This document shows positions 27,930 to 42,500 of a stretch of 64,000 bases of DNA, in pieces. This stretch comes from Conchocele bisecta (Eukaryota > Mollusca > Bivalvia > Lucinida > Thyasiridae): the NCBI GenBank assembly GCA_029237695.1, contig CM055265.1, positions 121,659,078 through 121,723,077 of the forward strand, written 5' to 3'. Position 1 is the stretch's first letter. The number at the start of each line of letters is the position of its first letter. The translations under genes and the position numbers were made by a program. The notes under the pieces were generated by a model. The model made no database searches and was not told the origin of the DNA. It was given only the letters and a program-made list of their open reading frames with translations.

Positions 27930-29260
27930 GATACAATTAACTTGCGAAATCTTATATCATACCGACGGAGAATAATTAAATTTGAATGCAGCTGAATTAA
28001 TTAACTTGAATTTCAAGTTAGCATTCCTAAATATTGCATATTTTTCCAGACCGCCAAAATATTTAACTTGAGATATCTCATATCATACCGACCGAGCATA
28101 ATTAAATTTGAATACACCTGAATTTATAGCATAATTAATTGAATTAGCTTGAAGTTAAAATTAGCATTCCTAAAAATTACTTATTTTTCCTGACCGCCAA
28201 CAAAGTTAACTTGATCAAACCACAGGCGATTGAACTACCCACCCACATAGCCCCTTAGATAAATCAATCTGGTCCGACTAGTACGTATATAGACTATTTA
28301 TAATAGTATGGGTGGGGTGGGGGGGGCTCTGAATGTGGAGAGGGAACTTCAATCGCCTGTGATCAAACCTACATTTATACCCGTCCTGTGCATCACGACA
28401 GACAATTTAATCGCACAGACATTTTATCATTTCTCGGGAAGCCATGTCTGTGAAATGAAGAAATGTCTGCGATTAAATTGTCTGTTAGCATTCATAAAAA
28501 TGACTTATTTTTCCTGACCGCCAAAATATTTAACTTGCAATATGGCAGATCATACCGACCGAGCATAACTAAATTTGAATACAGCTGCATAATTAATTGA
28601 AATAATTTGAATTTCAAATTAGCCTTCCTAAAAATTACTTATTAAAGCTGACCGCCAAATAATTTAACTTGATATATCTCATATCATACCGACCATGGAT
28701 AAATTATAGCATAATTAATTGAATTAGCTTGAAGTTCAAGTTAGCATTTCTCAAAATTACTTATTTTACCAGACCGCCAAAACATTTAACTTGCGATATC
28801 TCATATCAAACCGACCGATGTTAATTAAATGTGTATACACCTGAAATAATAGCTTAATTAATTGAATTAGCTTGAAGTTCAAGTTAGCATTCCTAAAAAT
28901 TACTTATTTTTCCAGACAGCGAAAAATTTAACTTACGATATCTCATATCATACCGACTGAGGATAATTAAATGTGTATACACCTGAAATTATGGCATAAT
29001 TAATTGAATTAGCTTGAAGTTCAAGTTAGCATTCCTAAAAATTACTTATTTTTCCAGACTCACCGCTAAAAAATTTAACTTGCGATATGGCAGATCATAC
29101 TGACCGAGCATAAATAAATTTGAATACAGCTGAACTTATAGCATAATTAATTGAATTAACTGGAATTTCAAGTTAGCAGTCCCAAAAATTACATATTTTT
29201 ACTGACCCTCAAAACATTTTAACTTGCGAAATCTCATATCATACCGACCGAGCATAACTA
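27930..29260. repeat. AT-rich tandem array, ~140-bp units
   Basis: About eight units of the 24940-25690 family, interrupted at 28300-28490 by a foldback repeat that recurs at 29262-29471. Confidence 0.8.
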
Positions 29261-29261
29261 A

Positions 29262-29471
29262 AATGGGTGGGGGGGGGGCTCTGAATGTGGAGAGGGAACT
29301 TCAATCGCCTGTGATCAAACCTACATTTATACCCGTCCTGTGCATCACGACAATTTAATCGCACAGACATTTTATCATTTCTCTGGAAGCCATGTCTGTG
29401 AAATGAAGAAATGTCTGCGATGAAATTGTCTGTCGTGACGCACAGGACGGGTATAAATGTAGGTTTGATCA
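29262..29471. repeat. foldback MITE with ~60-bp arms
   Basis: GATCAAACCTACATTTATAC...GTCCTGTGC (29314 on) is mirrored by CACAGGACGGGTATAAATGTAGGTTTGATC (ending 29471). The left arm and G-rich lead-in recur at 28306-28490. Confidence 0.8.
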
Positions 29472-29864
29472 AATGTTCGATTGGAAACAATTTTGTCCAT
29501 GCAAAATGTAAAAGTGTAAAAATGACAACGTAATAGTGTATTTTGAACCCGATGTTTACTCTGTTATATAGCAGAATTGGCCTCGGAAATGTGTCCGTTC
29601 TATCACGACCTATCAATAATGCTAATTTTTTTAAAACAAAATAATTGATGGCTCGAAAACGTGTTGACATAGCGCATCGGAGAATATATGGTTGCGGAGG
29701 GCTAACCTTTTCCTATCTTCTGCAATAGGCAACAATGATATAACTCGGTTGACTGTTTCATGAGAGTCCGTTGTCTTGAGGCCGTCCGGGTTCGGCCTAT
29801 TAACAACTTTGGCACCTTGTATATAGGGAGTAAAAAAAATCTTTTTAGCTTATTTATTTTTCAT

Positions 29865-29935
29865 TTATTGATGCTTTTAGGCATATTTAATGTATTTATA
29901 GACCTCGGTCCGTTACTTCAACCTGTGTTCCAGAC
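29865..29935 (+). repeat. dispersed repeat R2
   Basis: TTATTGATGCTTTTAGGCATATTTAATG...CGGTCCGTTACTTCAACCTGTG also occurs inverted at 47392-47458 and directly at 60546-60612. Confidence 0.75.
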
Positions 29936-30261
29936 ATGTTTGGTATAACCAGAATAAATAATGACATTCCGACAGTTTCGCACATTAAGCTTTTGTGGTA
30001 TTCATTGTGCACGTTTTAATACATTTCTGGAGGCTGGAGGTAAATTAAATAAACTTAAACTAGAGCAAGTGAACGGAGGCTCACGGATACCGCCGGCCAT
30101 CAAGCCTGGACCGACAAACAAAATCTTACGGACGGACAAACGGCAATACAAAAACTATATACCATTCGACATACAATGTACTTCGTATGCCGGGTGACAG
30201 TGGTATAAAAAGAACTTTGTTATGAAGAAGCTAATACCCTCGCTTGATAATAAAATAAAAA

Positions 30262-30480
30262 GTTTGTTTGTTTGTTTATTGGTGTTTAACGGCCTATCAA
30301 CAGCTAAGGTCATGTAAGTCCGGGCAAACGGGTTCGATCCCGTTTTAACCTGCTGCATTGGGGGGAAAATTCCAAAATCAGAACTGAATATTTACATCGA
30401 GAAACAATATATTCAGCCCTGAAATGAGAATAACCTGACCTGGTGCCAGATCCATACCACACCAAAGTCACTTGTAAAAT
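30262..30480 (+). repeat. dispersed repeat, family R1 copy 2
   Basis: Matches 784-1190 (inverted) and 35460-35870; right part missing. A 45-bp fragment of its start is at 31441-31485. Confidence 0.8.
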
Positions 30481-31134
30481 AAAAGTAAGTTCAGACGTGC
30501 TGTGTATGCGAAACAAAGCACCATCACCAGACACACATTGTGGCACAATATTAGTCCTCAGATACAATGACAGAATATCTCCTCCTGCCTATCGGTGAAG
30601 GATAACAAGTGCTAAGAGATACATGTAGTGTTCACTTTACATACAGCTTTTCACTTCAACCTATAGATCTAGCTATGCATTTCATGTATGTATATTACAA
30701 GATGTTCAAATCAACAAAGGAGGTTTTCATTAAAGGTTTTATTACTTTTATTTGTACATACATGTACATGTATCAGGACATGGTGACTGAGAATTGACCA
30801 AGATGATAATGTTACACGATTGCCGTTGTTTGACACCACTCACAGCCGTGTTCAGTGGTGCTGTTTGAACATGGCTGCAGACAATGCTCAATCCGGGGCC
30901 AGGCCGAACACCTATGTAATGCATGCGTCTCATGACGATATGAGAACGCACCATTACATCACCAGATCAGTTCACAACGGTCCGCTGAAATTTATGCGGC
31001 TGCATCACACGACGTGTAATGTGGCCCCGGAATATCTATGTGTAAATCAGCTGTTTGAATGGAACGGATTATCAAAGCACCGAATGTACTGCATATATGC
31101 TCAAATTGCATGATATTCCTGACTGGATAACATT

Positions 31135-31246
31135 CGACCATGTCCAGCCTTGGCAGTATGGAACTCTTTGAACCCGCTGCCTACGGGGTTCAAACAGTTC
31201 CCTCATGCCACAGCAAATGTTTACCAACGGCTGGACATGGTCGAAA
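31135..31246. repeat. foldback, imperfect nested arms
   Basis: TCGACCATGTCCAGCC faces GGCTGGACATGGTCGA; inside, CTTTGAACCC faces GGGTTCAAAC. Confidence 0.75.
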
Positions 31247-31863
31247 CTTATATTGCTACACCCCAGTCTTTCAAGTAGGAATGGACGTCAAATATGTCCA
31301 AATGTATCTACCAATGCATTTTGAAGTAGTTGATAAATTTGGATACATTTTAACACTATTGAACATATGTACGATAGTGTTCAACTGTGTCCGAATTTTT
31401 AACACACTTCATATAACGATCGAGTCGATAATCCACGGTCTGTTTGTTTGTTTGTTGGGGCTTAACGGCCTATCAACAGCTAATTATTACTTGTAAAAAA
31501 TCTTTACTCAGCGAATTTTAGGGGGGGGGGGCGCGCACCAGGTCCGCCCCCCTCCCCTGAATCCGCCCATGAAATCTCTTTGCTACTGACACTATTGATA
31601 CCTCAACGAATGAACACTTCAAATGGTCACATTATACACTATTGTACAATAAATTAACTGAGTAACTGAGATTTTTTCTACCCGACAGCCTTAAAATATA
31701 ACAGGTATATGAATGAGGATTATCAATGTAATGGGCAAATGAACATGGGTTGTCAATGTAATTAGTAAGGGTGATTCCAGAATTAATTGAATGGAGGAGT
31801 GGAAGGCACCTGCATTGTATTATTTATAGGTGGTAGGGTCCAAACAATAAAAAATTATTTAAA

Positions 31864-32001
31864 GAATAAAACCATGGGCTGTTGCGTTTACTGGGGTGTA
31901 TCATACATTTGGTCTGTTGAAAGTGCAAGGACTCCTCGCAACTTTAAACAGACCAAATGTATTGTTCACACCAGTAAACGCAACTGCCCATGGTTTTATT
32001 A
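31864..32001. repeat. foldback, ~60-bp arms
   Basis: AATAAAACCATGGGC...TTGCGTTTACTGG and ATTTGGTCTGTT face their reverse complements with a short loop at about 31925-31945. Confidence 0.8.
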
Positions 32002-32076
32002 CTTATATTTACACTGCATTTTCTGATAGTTTCAAAAATGTAAATAACCAAATACGGCGTTAAAATTAACAATATA

Positions 32077-33126
32077 CAGTCAAACTTCAATAGGTCGAAC
32101 AGCCTGCGGGGTTAAGTTTTAGTTCGACCCATCCGTTGTTCGACCCATCAGGATTTTCTACTGTACCCATTTCAGATCCACGAGTTGGTCATTGTACTAA
32201 GTGAAACAAGTCGTCATTACGACACGTTGTTTCATATAAATGCGCTTACATTTGCATTTACGGTTGATTGTCACAGTCGTTTATTAACAGAAACAGGCTT
32301 TAATAAAATAAAGAAAGCGGCAAACTCATGTGTGTTTTTATTTACATAGCCATTACACAGCAATAGAACATGAGAACAACAGAAAATGATTACGAAATAC
32401 AATTGGCGGACTTGATTGCCCCGTCCGATACGATCACGTGAAAGCATCTCTGATTTTGTACCTATTGGCATTTGGGTAATTTCATGACAAATATTTATCT
32501 AATCAAATATAAATCTTTGTGAGTGAATATGTATTTGCCATAAAATGATGCGCATGCTTGTAGGTATAAAATTACATCGCTCGTCATACACTGATAAATC
32601 AATAGATGCATGCCCAGTCGCCCCATCACTACTTCGGACCCGGAACCACATTCACTGCATATCATAATTTACTATCACATGGAACCCAGTACAAGTTATA
32701 CATGAAAATTATACACGTCCGGTATTGAATTACATAAATTACCACTTTAATTAACGAACAACTTCGCCGACATTGGTCAATGCATAATTACCACGTATGC
32801 TGGTCACGACTGCCGTTATTGTATACGCTCAAATGACCACTTGAGATTTGTTTGACAACCGGTTAACAATAGGTGTGAAAGTCAATCAACTAGTCTGGAG
32901 ACAATCGTCTGACATGTTCGAGTTTTTGTGGTGTTTATAGTGGATTTATACACGACCGGGCAGGACAGCGATTCGAGGCATTGAGGGTTGTTCGACTTTC
33001 ACAAGTTCGACCTATACCGGGTAGTTTTAACGTATTTATATAGGAATTCTGCCGAGAACTAAAGGCTAGTTCGAGGCAAGCATGGCTGACGAGTTTACCA
33101 GGGTTCGACCCATCGAAGTTCGACTG
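32077..33126. mobile_element. 1.05-kb pogo/Tigger-like non-autonomous element
   Basis: Ends CAGTCAAACTTCAATAGGTCGAAC and the reverse complement of CAGTCGAACTTCGATGGGTCGAAC, 24 bp with three mismatches, flanked by TA (32075-32076, 33127-33128). Further GTTCGACC motifs lie inside both ends. No transposase is readable. Confidence 0.8.
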
Positions 33127-33378
33127 TAATTATAATCTTGTTTCACGTCATTTTGTCGCAATAGCTGGATCAGCGACGTTGCGAAATTTAACAAATCAAC
33201 ACCATCGCGTGACGTCACATGTGTCTAATGTATTGTATTGGGATGTAAACGCAATACGTCAAAAGGGGGTTTGCATTATGAATTTATAGGTGTAAATATT
33301 TTAGGCACATGGACAATGGGATTTTGCCTTCCATTCCCTGCATAGAATTAATTCTGAACTGCCCTAAATGAATGTGGG

Positions 33379-33501
33379 CTATCTGGAATCACTGTGGAAT
33401 CCCAGGAATCCTATTGGTTGCTTTTTCTTGCCAATTTTCTCCTCTGACTTCAGCACCTGCATAAGGCTGCTGTTGATTGACTGTCCAACTCGCTTCCCCG
33501 T
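33379..33501 (-). CDS. EXOSC7: EXOSC7 exon 9, terminal
   Basis: Acceptor TATATTCCAG; TGKRVGQSINSSLMQVLKSE ... IGFLGFHSDSR, stop TAG at 33381-33379. The family usually ends at or near GFLG, so six residues are extra. Confidence 0.95.
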   Translation of the reverse strand, partial: TGKRVGQSINSSLMQVLKSEEKIGKKKQPIGFLGFHSDSR

Positions 33502-36500
33502 CTGGAATATAACGGGATTGATTTATTGATTGTGGCTGAATAACCAGGGCCGTGAACCTAAATAGAGGATCTTGCATGAGTAATGATTTTTTTTAAACAA
33601 GTTTACTGATTTCATAAGAAACGAGGCTATGCCGAGAGTCAACGAGTTTAATAAATACCATATTAAATCATCAGAAATGTCAGCTGTACTGGTGACCAAA
33701 CCTGTTTTCTGTAAGGAGATAATTTGCATATTTATTACACTAGTGTAATATGATGTTCATCACACTGGGTTATTAAACTGTGAGTACTAATTTTATGCAA
33801 TAAAACTTTCTAGGTACTCAGTCAGACCTGATTGAAATCAGAATATTTGATTCATCGAGGCTGGGCAAATATCGCTTTCGACAAATCACACTGCCGGATT
33901 TAGAGTCCAAATCTCGATTTAAAACTTTCTACTTGAAATCAAGAAGACAGGTCACGGCTGCACAGTGCTCAGCCTTGAAATGGGACTGTGACTGGAGAAA
34001 TGGGACTCATGGTATTTGTGACCAGTGCAGCTCCTGATCAAATAGCACACTCCTGTGCCTGATAACAATCGAAATTGTGTGTTACAAGCATATCGGGTGT
34101 TTCATTGATGGAATGGCGAACAGTAAAGATCCTGATCAGACTGTGCGTATGAACAGGCTGATCTGGATCTACACTGATCACAAAATCCATAAGCTCAATT
34201 TCTCCTGTCACAGCCACAAATGCCAAATTCCCAATGTCTGCCTACACCTTTTGAGAAAATGCTCAGAAATTTGTATAATGATGGACTAACGTGTCTTACT
34301 AATTCCGTAGTCTGTACGTGATGTAGATAGGTGGGAATCAGGGCTTCTGCTATTCACATTTAGCATGTATGCTAAGTACTAGCAAACATGCCTTGTCTCT
34401 ATATCATGTTTAACTTCTATTTTTGATTATCTGATATTTATCATTTACTTTGCTATGGTAACGGTAGTAAAGCCATAGTGCTATGTCTAGCTAAGTACAT
34501 GTACCGCCAACAAAATGGTTACGTTCTAATCCTACATAGTGAATGCTGCAAATGTTGTAAGGCCTCATTTCTCATAAATGTTGACCGGACTCGACAAATG
34601 GGACATACAGGATTTGCGGCCAGTGTAGCTCCTTATCAAATAACACATGCATGTAGCCTGATAACAGTGTATATCGCTTGTTAGAAGCACAACTGTAGCC
34701 GATTTCATCAAAATTGCAAAGCATACTTATCTACCAAAGTATACTTTGAGGGAGTAATCATTTATTTTTCCCGAAATGCATTATGTCATATAGAACTAAC
34801 CACTGTATATATTTGATAATTAAAAGTATGCAGAATTATTATACTGAATTTATTACATTATCACAGCCAAATGGCTGTGATAATGTAATAAATTCAGTAT
34901 AATAAAAATTAATAAATTTATCCTAAAATTGAAAATTTCTCCCTCAAAGTATACTTTGCTAGATAAGTATACTTTGCAATGTTGATGAAATAGGCTACAG
35001 GTGTTTCGTTCGTGTAATGGGAAATGGGGCTTATGAGCTTTGCGAACAGTGCAGATCCTGATCAGACTGTGCGGATGCACAGGCTGATCTAGATCTACAC
35101 TGGTCGCAAAGCTCATAAGCCCCATTTCTCCAGTCACAGCCACATATGGCAACACAAACCTCCAACATATCTTCGATACTGGAGACATCCAGACTGCCGG
35201 ATCCCTCCTTCTTCATGGCAGTTACTGTGCCCTTCTCTGTGACCCCTAGCATCAACCTACAAGATATCAGCACCCCTCATGTTTACACTTTAACACAAAA
35301 GGAATATTCAACACAAATTTCTTTCTAAGTCATTTGACCTTGACAACGAGCACATGGGATAGATATGTAAGGAATAGAATGAAAATGTTGATAATGACAA
35401 ATTATTTAATAAGCAAAAAATTTCCAAACCCATCTGAAGTACGGTATTTAACAAAAGTTTTGTTTGTTTGTTTATTGGTGTTTAACGGCCTATCAACAGC
35501 TAAGGTCATGTAAGGCCGGGCAAACGGGTTCGATCCCGTTTTAACCTGCTGCATTGGGGTGACAATTCCAAAGTCAGAACTGAATAGTTACATCGAGAAA
35601 CAATATATTCAGCCCTAAAATTAGAATAACCTGACCTGGTGGCAGGTCCATACCACACCAAAGTCACTCGGCCCCTTCCCCTAAAATAGGATTACGAATA
35701 ATCGTAATACAATGTACTCACATAAGGGGTATAACCAGATTCAACTGTCACATACAAAATGCCAAAGACGTATGTGAGGGCCAAACCAGGTCTCCAGTCG
35801 GAATTCCGGTAAGGATGAACCCCGATCGTTAAATTACCCATCGCTTGCACCCACCTTCCACCCACATTTAACAGAAGTAGGTAGACGGACGGACAGGGTG
35901 GTGACTATATAAAACCCTAAAAAAAATATGCCGTACTTAAAAATTGGGACACCGCGGTAGGCAAGGGGGGAATATCGATCTAACGTTTGTGGGTACAAGA
36001 CCCTTTGGAGGCGTGTGTTGTGTATTAATTGAACAGAACCCTTAATCCACACCGTCTGCACATTGTATTTGAATATGTATAAATGAACATGTATCCAAGA
36101 ACATAGATGTCCACATAAATATTGCAGTGCTTAATGAATGAAAGCATAGGTACAGATATGTAAATGTACTCAAACAACAAATTTTGAGATCAAATGATGT
36201 TACTACCGTCTGTTTCACGAAACCTGCCCAAATTTTACAGCCATATAAACAATGCAAAAACATTATTTTTTTCAATAATATTAAATTAAAGGAAAATTTA
36301 AGAATGAGCCTTTTTATTTCGTGAAATTTGGTCCAATATTGATTTTATTACGAAAATACAATTTCCACATGTCAAATCCCCATAGACATCTTCACAAAGT
36401 GAAGATGTCTATGGGGATTTAACATGGGGAAATTCTTCTAATTTCAGAAATACTGGACCGATTTTCAAAATTTAACTTTTGCTTTCTTAGTTAGATCATT

Positions 36501-39500
36501 TCCAAGCTATCTAGCTAGATTTCAGAATCAATTTCCAAAAGTTTCCGGTTTTTTTTCGACTCCTCCTCCAGGTTCTCCACCTCTTTTTTTCCCCATGTTA
36601 AATTCCCATAGATAACTCACAAATCGTAATCAATATTGGAACGAATTTCACGAAATAAAAAGAAGGACCATTCTTAAAGGAACATGCCCACGCAGTAGGT
36701 TATAATATAGTGATACTTTTGTATATTCTGTACGTATGACATTTTCTGGCAAAATAAACATTCATTCACCATTACCCCACGTATTGATTGGCATTATTAT
36801 ACATTTTATTTTAGACGAAAATTTTCACAATGATATCAGGGGCGGGTTTCCTTAAAATTGTAACAGACTTTGCTATTTATTCTCTGTATTTATTTTTTGA
36901 TGTGCAATGACCATACTTTATAATCTGTTGAAAATATTATTTTTTCAGGTGACGCATTTCATTTAATAGTATAAATAAGTAAAAAATATCATGCCTCATT
37001 TGCATATGAAAATAGCCTGAAACCAACGCGCGTCACTATCAGTAAAATAAATATTACTAAATGATTATATCTGTTTTCCGGGCACTTGTAATTTGTAGAA
37101 CTGGTGGAATAGTGACACAATTATACACTTATTTAATTCCTATACCGAACATTTTGTGCTTTATACCGAGTGGGCATGTACCTTTAAATTTTGCTATAAT
37201 TTAATATTATCATACAAAAAATTGTTTATTAATTGTTTATATGGCCGTAAGATTTGGGCAGGTTTCGTGAGACAGACAGTAGACCGATAACTGGGTAACA
37301 AAATAAGAAAATATTCAGTTAAATGCTGTTCATGGGATGGCACTTTACAAGCTGGCCCATATGGATATAAACATTGGAATTATTGTGATTAAAGGTACAT
37401 GCCTACGCAGTAGGTACAAAATGTTCTTTACAGGAATTAAATAAGTGTATAATTATGTCACTATTCCACCAGTTCTAAAAATTACGAGTGCCCCCTATAC
37501 AAATATAATCATTTATTAATTATCAATTTACTGTTAGCGACGCGCGGCGGTAACAGTCTATTTTGATAATGTGCGGGGACGACGACTTTCACATCACAGC
37601 TTGCGGTGCGCATGCACAGTATACTATGCGCGCCAGTAGGCTTCCCAATATGTAAACAAGAATATCAACATGTCGAAACGTCCAGGACGGAAATTGTATG
37701 AAACGGCGTCGGCCAAAAAAAGGCGAAATGTCTGAGGGACAGGCAGTACAGAGAGAGTGGTTAATATTGGCGACCAGATCACCAAATGGAAAGTTACATG
37801 GAGATTTAGATTTGGACTCGAACAGAGATTTTTCTTCTCAACTTCCGATACATCACTGCGCATGTCAAAGATGTGATATGATTGACCACGTCACGTGACG
37901 CGTATTGGTAAAAATAGCACGAGGTCAGAAAATACCCTTTCTGGTCGCGGCATATAAAATGTGATTTAACACCAATTAACACGCGCTGTAATTAAAAATA
38001 ACTCGTTAGTGGGTAGACAAATGGCTCATATAAGGCATGACAGAAAATGAAAAGTAGTAGTACAGTGTAACCTGCTGCGTGGGCATGTACCTTTAAAGGG
38101 TAAGATTTTCTGAATAAAGGAAGTCTGAAGTAAACATGAATTTCGTGAAATTTGGTCCAATATTGATTTTATTACGAAAATACAATTTCCCCATGTTAAA
38201 TCCCCATAGACATCTTCACAGAGTGAAGATGTCTTATGGGGATTTAACGCGGTGAAATTCTTCTAATTTCAGAAATACTGGACCGATTTTCAAAATTTAA
38301 CTTTTGCTTTCTTAGTTAGATCATTTCCAAGCTATCTAGCTAGATTTCAGAATCAATTTCCAAAACTTTTCGTTTTGTTCGACTCCTCCAGGTTCTCCAC
38401 CTCTTTATTCTCCATGTTAAATTCCCATAGATAACTCACTATTCGTAATAAAATCAATATTGGACCGAATTTCACGAAATAAAAAGTAGGACCATTCTTA
38501 AATTTTGCTACAATTTAATATTATCAAACAAAAAATTGTTTATTAATTGTTTATTTGGCCGTAACATTTGGGCAGGTTTCAGAAGAAGGATAAAAGGGTA
38601 ACAAAATAAGAAAATATTCGGTCAAAATCTGACGGTGACTCAAAACTAAACTACAATTAAATAAATGCTAGTAAATAACAAAAACAAATATATATATAAA
38701 ACCCAATTAACAACACAAAATCAGCAACCACAGTTATCATGATAGGTTAATATAGCATTCTGATACAGCACACTAACATAGGGTGAGGGTGGCACGTCAA
38801 ATACCATACCGTCAGAAATCACTTTCTTCTTCTCTTCTCTTCTCTTCTCGATGGTGATTAGGTAGGATTGGGAGTAAATGTGACTATAAGTTAATTACGT
38901 AGAGCACACTTGCTAGACAGTAGTGACTCTGACAGATAGTACACTTGCCACTTCATTTCATTTGACCAGTCCGTATGCCACTCAAAATGCACAAATCACG
39001 TAAACTAGTATGGTTTCCCCTCAATCATCTATAATCGATACCCAGCCATACTATATCACACACATATAAACTGATGGGTGCTATAGGAGGCCTAAAATTA
39101 TAGGTTACCATACCTGCATAGATTCTCCTATATTTGACGCACATTTTTGGAGCCTGAATTATAAATGCAACATTTATCAAAATTCGGAAATATAAACCAG
39201 ACCGACGACCATCGGCCTGCTTCTTTACTGGGCTATATATCCCGGGTATGGAAGGTGTTCGAGCCAATTCCCACCCTTAAATATGAGCTGAATAGAATAG
39301 AAAATATTCAGTTAAATGCAGTTCATGGGATGGCTCATTACAATCTGGCCCATATGGATACAAACATTGGAATTATTGTGATTGAAGGGTAAGATTTTCT
39401 GAATAAAGGAAAAGTCTGAAGTAATCATGAAAAAGTACATGTCAGATAGCTATGTGTGAACACAGGGGCGGATCCAGGATTTAGGCCTATTTAGGGGGCA

Positions 39501-42500
39501 TGGATTCTCAATTGAAAATGAGACACACATGATCGTCAACTTTCGTAAAATAAAAATAATTTTCTGCAATCTTTCTCATTTCTCTTTTAATAATATATGT
39601 TGTTACTACTCAGTTGAACCGTCTCGACGAGATGGTTCAACTAAGTGGTAACAACATACAAGTTGGGTGAGAAATAAGAAATAATCAGATCTTTCAGTGT
39701 AAAAAATGGGTTAAAATCTAAACTCAGCAAATTTTAGGGGGTGTATGCCGGACACAACCCTGCCTGGACACACATTGCTGTCGTACCCACCTGGCTAAAT
39801 TACAGGATTCCTCTTTCTGGCTGGCGTCCACCACGTGTGAGTGACCAATCTATAAACATACCATTACCCAATGTATCAAAGACATGCAAATTGATGCAGA
39901 AAAATAATAATGTCAAAATGTGATGAAATGTTTCGATAATAAGTTATATTTGTTTGTGAAAATTATTATGGAAATTGACAAAACAATAAAATATGGCCAC
40001 TCAGCACACAAATGCCCCCCCCCCCCCTTCCACTGTGGCAAATTGGAGAAACACACAAATGTCCTAGCTAGAGGGCATTTGTTGGGCATTCCTTTTGTGT
40101 GTTGATACCCAATAAGGAGATTTACTATTGTTCCAAATACTCAACAAGGAGCGGAAAGGAGAGGATTCACAGCTACTATACAACACACGAGAGGGCACTT
40201 ATTGGGTACCAAGATAATCTTGGGACCCAATAAGTGCCCTCTCGTGTGTTCATCACACACACAAATGGACACACAGTCCAAACACTATATGCCTCTGGGC
40301 TTTACCGAGACTGGGAGCTTAAACACATTGCAACCAGTATAGATTCCAGTGCATCCAGGCTGATCAGGATCGCCATTCCATTAATGTGCAATAAACAATC
40401 TATTTTAGCACCCACGATCTTGAAGAAAATAAAACCCACATTTCATAGGGTTTTTCCCAGTTGATATGAATGTACATGTAAAGTATCGTGAAGATCAAAT
40501 ATACGGTAGTCTCATTATCGCATGGAAACGAATATCGTTGTAGCGGCATAATAAACATTAACACAAGTTTCAAAAAGATAGAAATCACAAAATTATGCCA
40601 GTTAAGGTGATAATTCCAAATGTTTTACAGGTGGAAGACTCGGACCTGTGACACAAAAAAATGCCCATTACCCCATCCACCAGTAGCCGATTTCATAAAA
40701 ATTGCAAAGTATACTTTATTAATATCTAGCAAAGTATACTTTGAGGGAGTAATCATTTATTTTTCCCGAAATGCATTATGTCATATAGAACTAACGACTG
40801 CATATATTTGATGATTGAAAGTATGCAGAATTATTATACTGAATTTATTACATTATCACAGCCAAAATGGCTGTGATAATGTAATAAATTCAGTATAATA
40901 AAAATTAATAAATTTATCCTAAAATTGAAAATTTCTCCCTCAAAGTATACTTTGCTAGATAAGTATACTTTGCAATGTTGGTGAAATAGGCTACTGGTCT
41001 CGTACTGTACAGTTTATTATCATTTTTTTAATGGGCATTTTTTTGGTGTCACAGATCCGAGTCGTCCACCTGTGAAAGAATACTGCCTAGTTGTCACTGC
41101 TGTTGTGGTTGATATATAGGTTTCCGAATACTAGTACCAACTTTGCTGAGTGTGACAATACAAGGAGCGGCCGTGACGTCAAGCTTCTGTACGTCGTATG
41201 GGTCATCTGACAACTCCAACTCCACATGTCCTTCATCCTGACTCACTGTTAGTGTCGGAATACTGCAACACATTCATATTATGATCTACCGAATGTAAAA
41301 TACATGTTAGGAAGGACGATATTTTTCTGTCAGAGGTGAAATATAAAATGTTATTCATGTTTACATCAATGTGCCGCATATATCAAGAAAACAGTAACAC
41401 TGATGGAGGCTGTACCAGAGATAGTACAGAGTAACAGAGATAGTACAGAGTAACAGAGATAGTACAAATAAGTACATGAGTAACGAGTAACAGAGATAGT
41501 ACATAGTAACAGAGATAGTACAGAGTAACCATAGATAGTACAGAGTACAGAGAATAGATACATAGAACAGAGATAGTACACCGAGTAACTGAGATAGTAT
41601 AGAGTACAGAGAATAGTAACAGTACCAAGATAGTACATAAGTAACAGAGATAGTACATAGTAACAGAGATAGTTACAGAGTAACAGAGATAGTACATAGT
41701 AACAGAGATGACGTAACAGTAGAATAACAGAGATAGTACATAGTAACAGAATTGTACAGAAGTAACTGAGATAGTACATAGTAACAGAGATAGTATCATA
41801 GTAACAGAGATAGTACATGAGTAACCAGAGATAGTACAGAGAGTAACAGAGATAGTACATATAACAGAGATAGTACAGAGTACAGAGATAGTACAGAGTA
41901 CAGAGATAGTAGATACCAAGAGTACAGAGATAGTAACAGATGTAACAGAGATAGTACATAGTAACAGAGAATAGTACAGAGTAACAGAGATATGTACAGA
42001 GTAACAGAGATAGTACAGAGTAACAGAGATAGTACAGAGTAACAGAGATAGTACAGAGTAACAGAGATAGTACATAGTAACAGAGATAGTACAGAGTAAC
42101 AGAGATAGTACAGAGTAACAGAGATAGTACATAGTAAAACATAGATAGTACAGAGTAACCAGAGATAGTACAGAGTAACAGAGATAGTAACATGAGTAAC
42201 AGAGATAGTACAGAGTACCAGAGATAGTTACAGAGTACAAGAAATAGATAGTACAGATAATAAGTACAGATTAGCTAGTACAGAGTAACAGAGATAGTAC
42301 ATAGTAACAGAGAGTATGTACATAGTAACAAGATAGTATAGAGTAACAGAGATAGTACAGTATAGAGTAACAGAGATAGTACAGAGTAACATAGATAGTA
42401 CATAGTAACAGAGATAGTACAGAGTAACAGAGATAGTACATAGTAACAGAGATAGTACAGAGTAACAGAGATAGTACATAGTAACAGAGATAGTACATAG

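Noticed and set aside
41138..41262. Alternative exon 6 donor one codon further (GTTG|GTACTA)
   Set aside because: It cannot be joined in frame to exon 7; the donor at AAA|GTTGGT can, and fits the family sequence.
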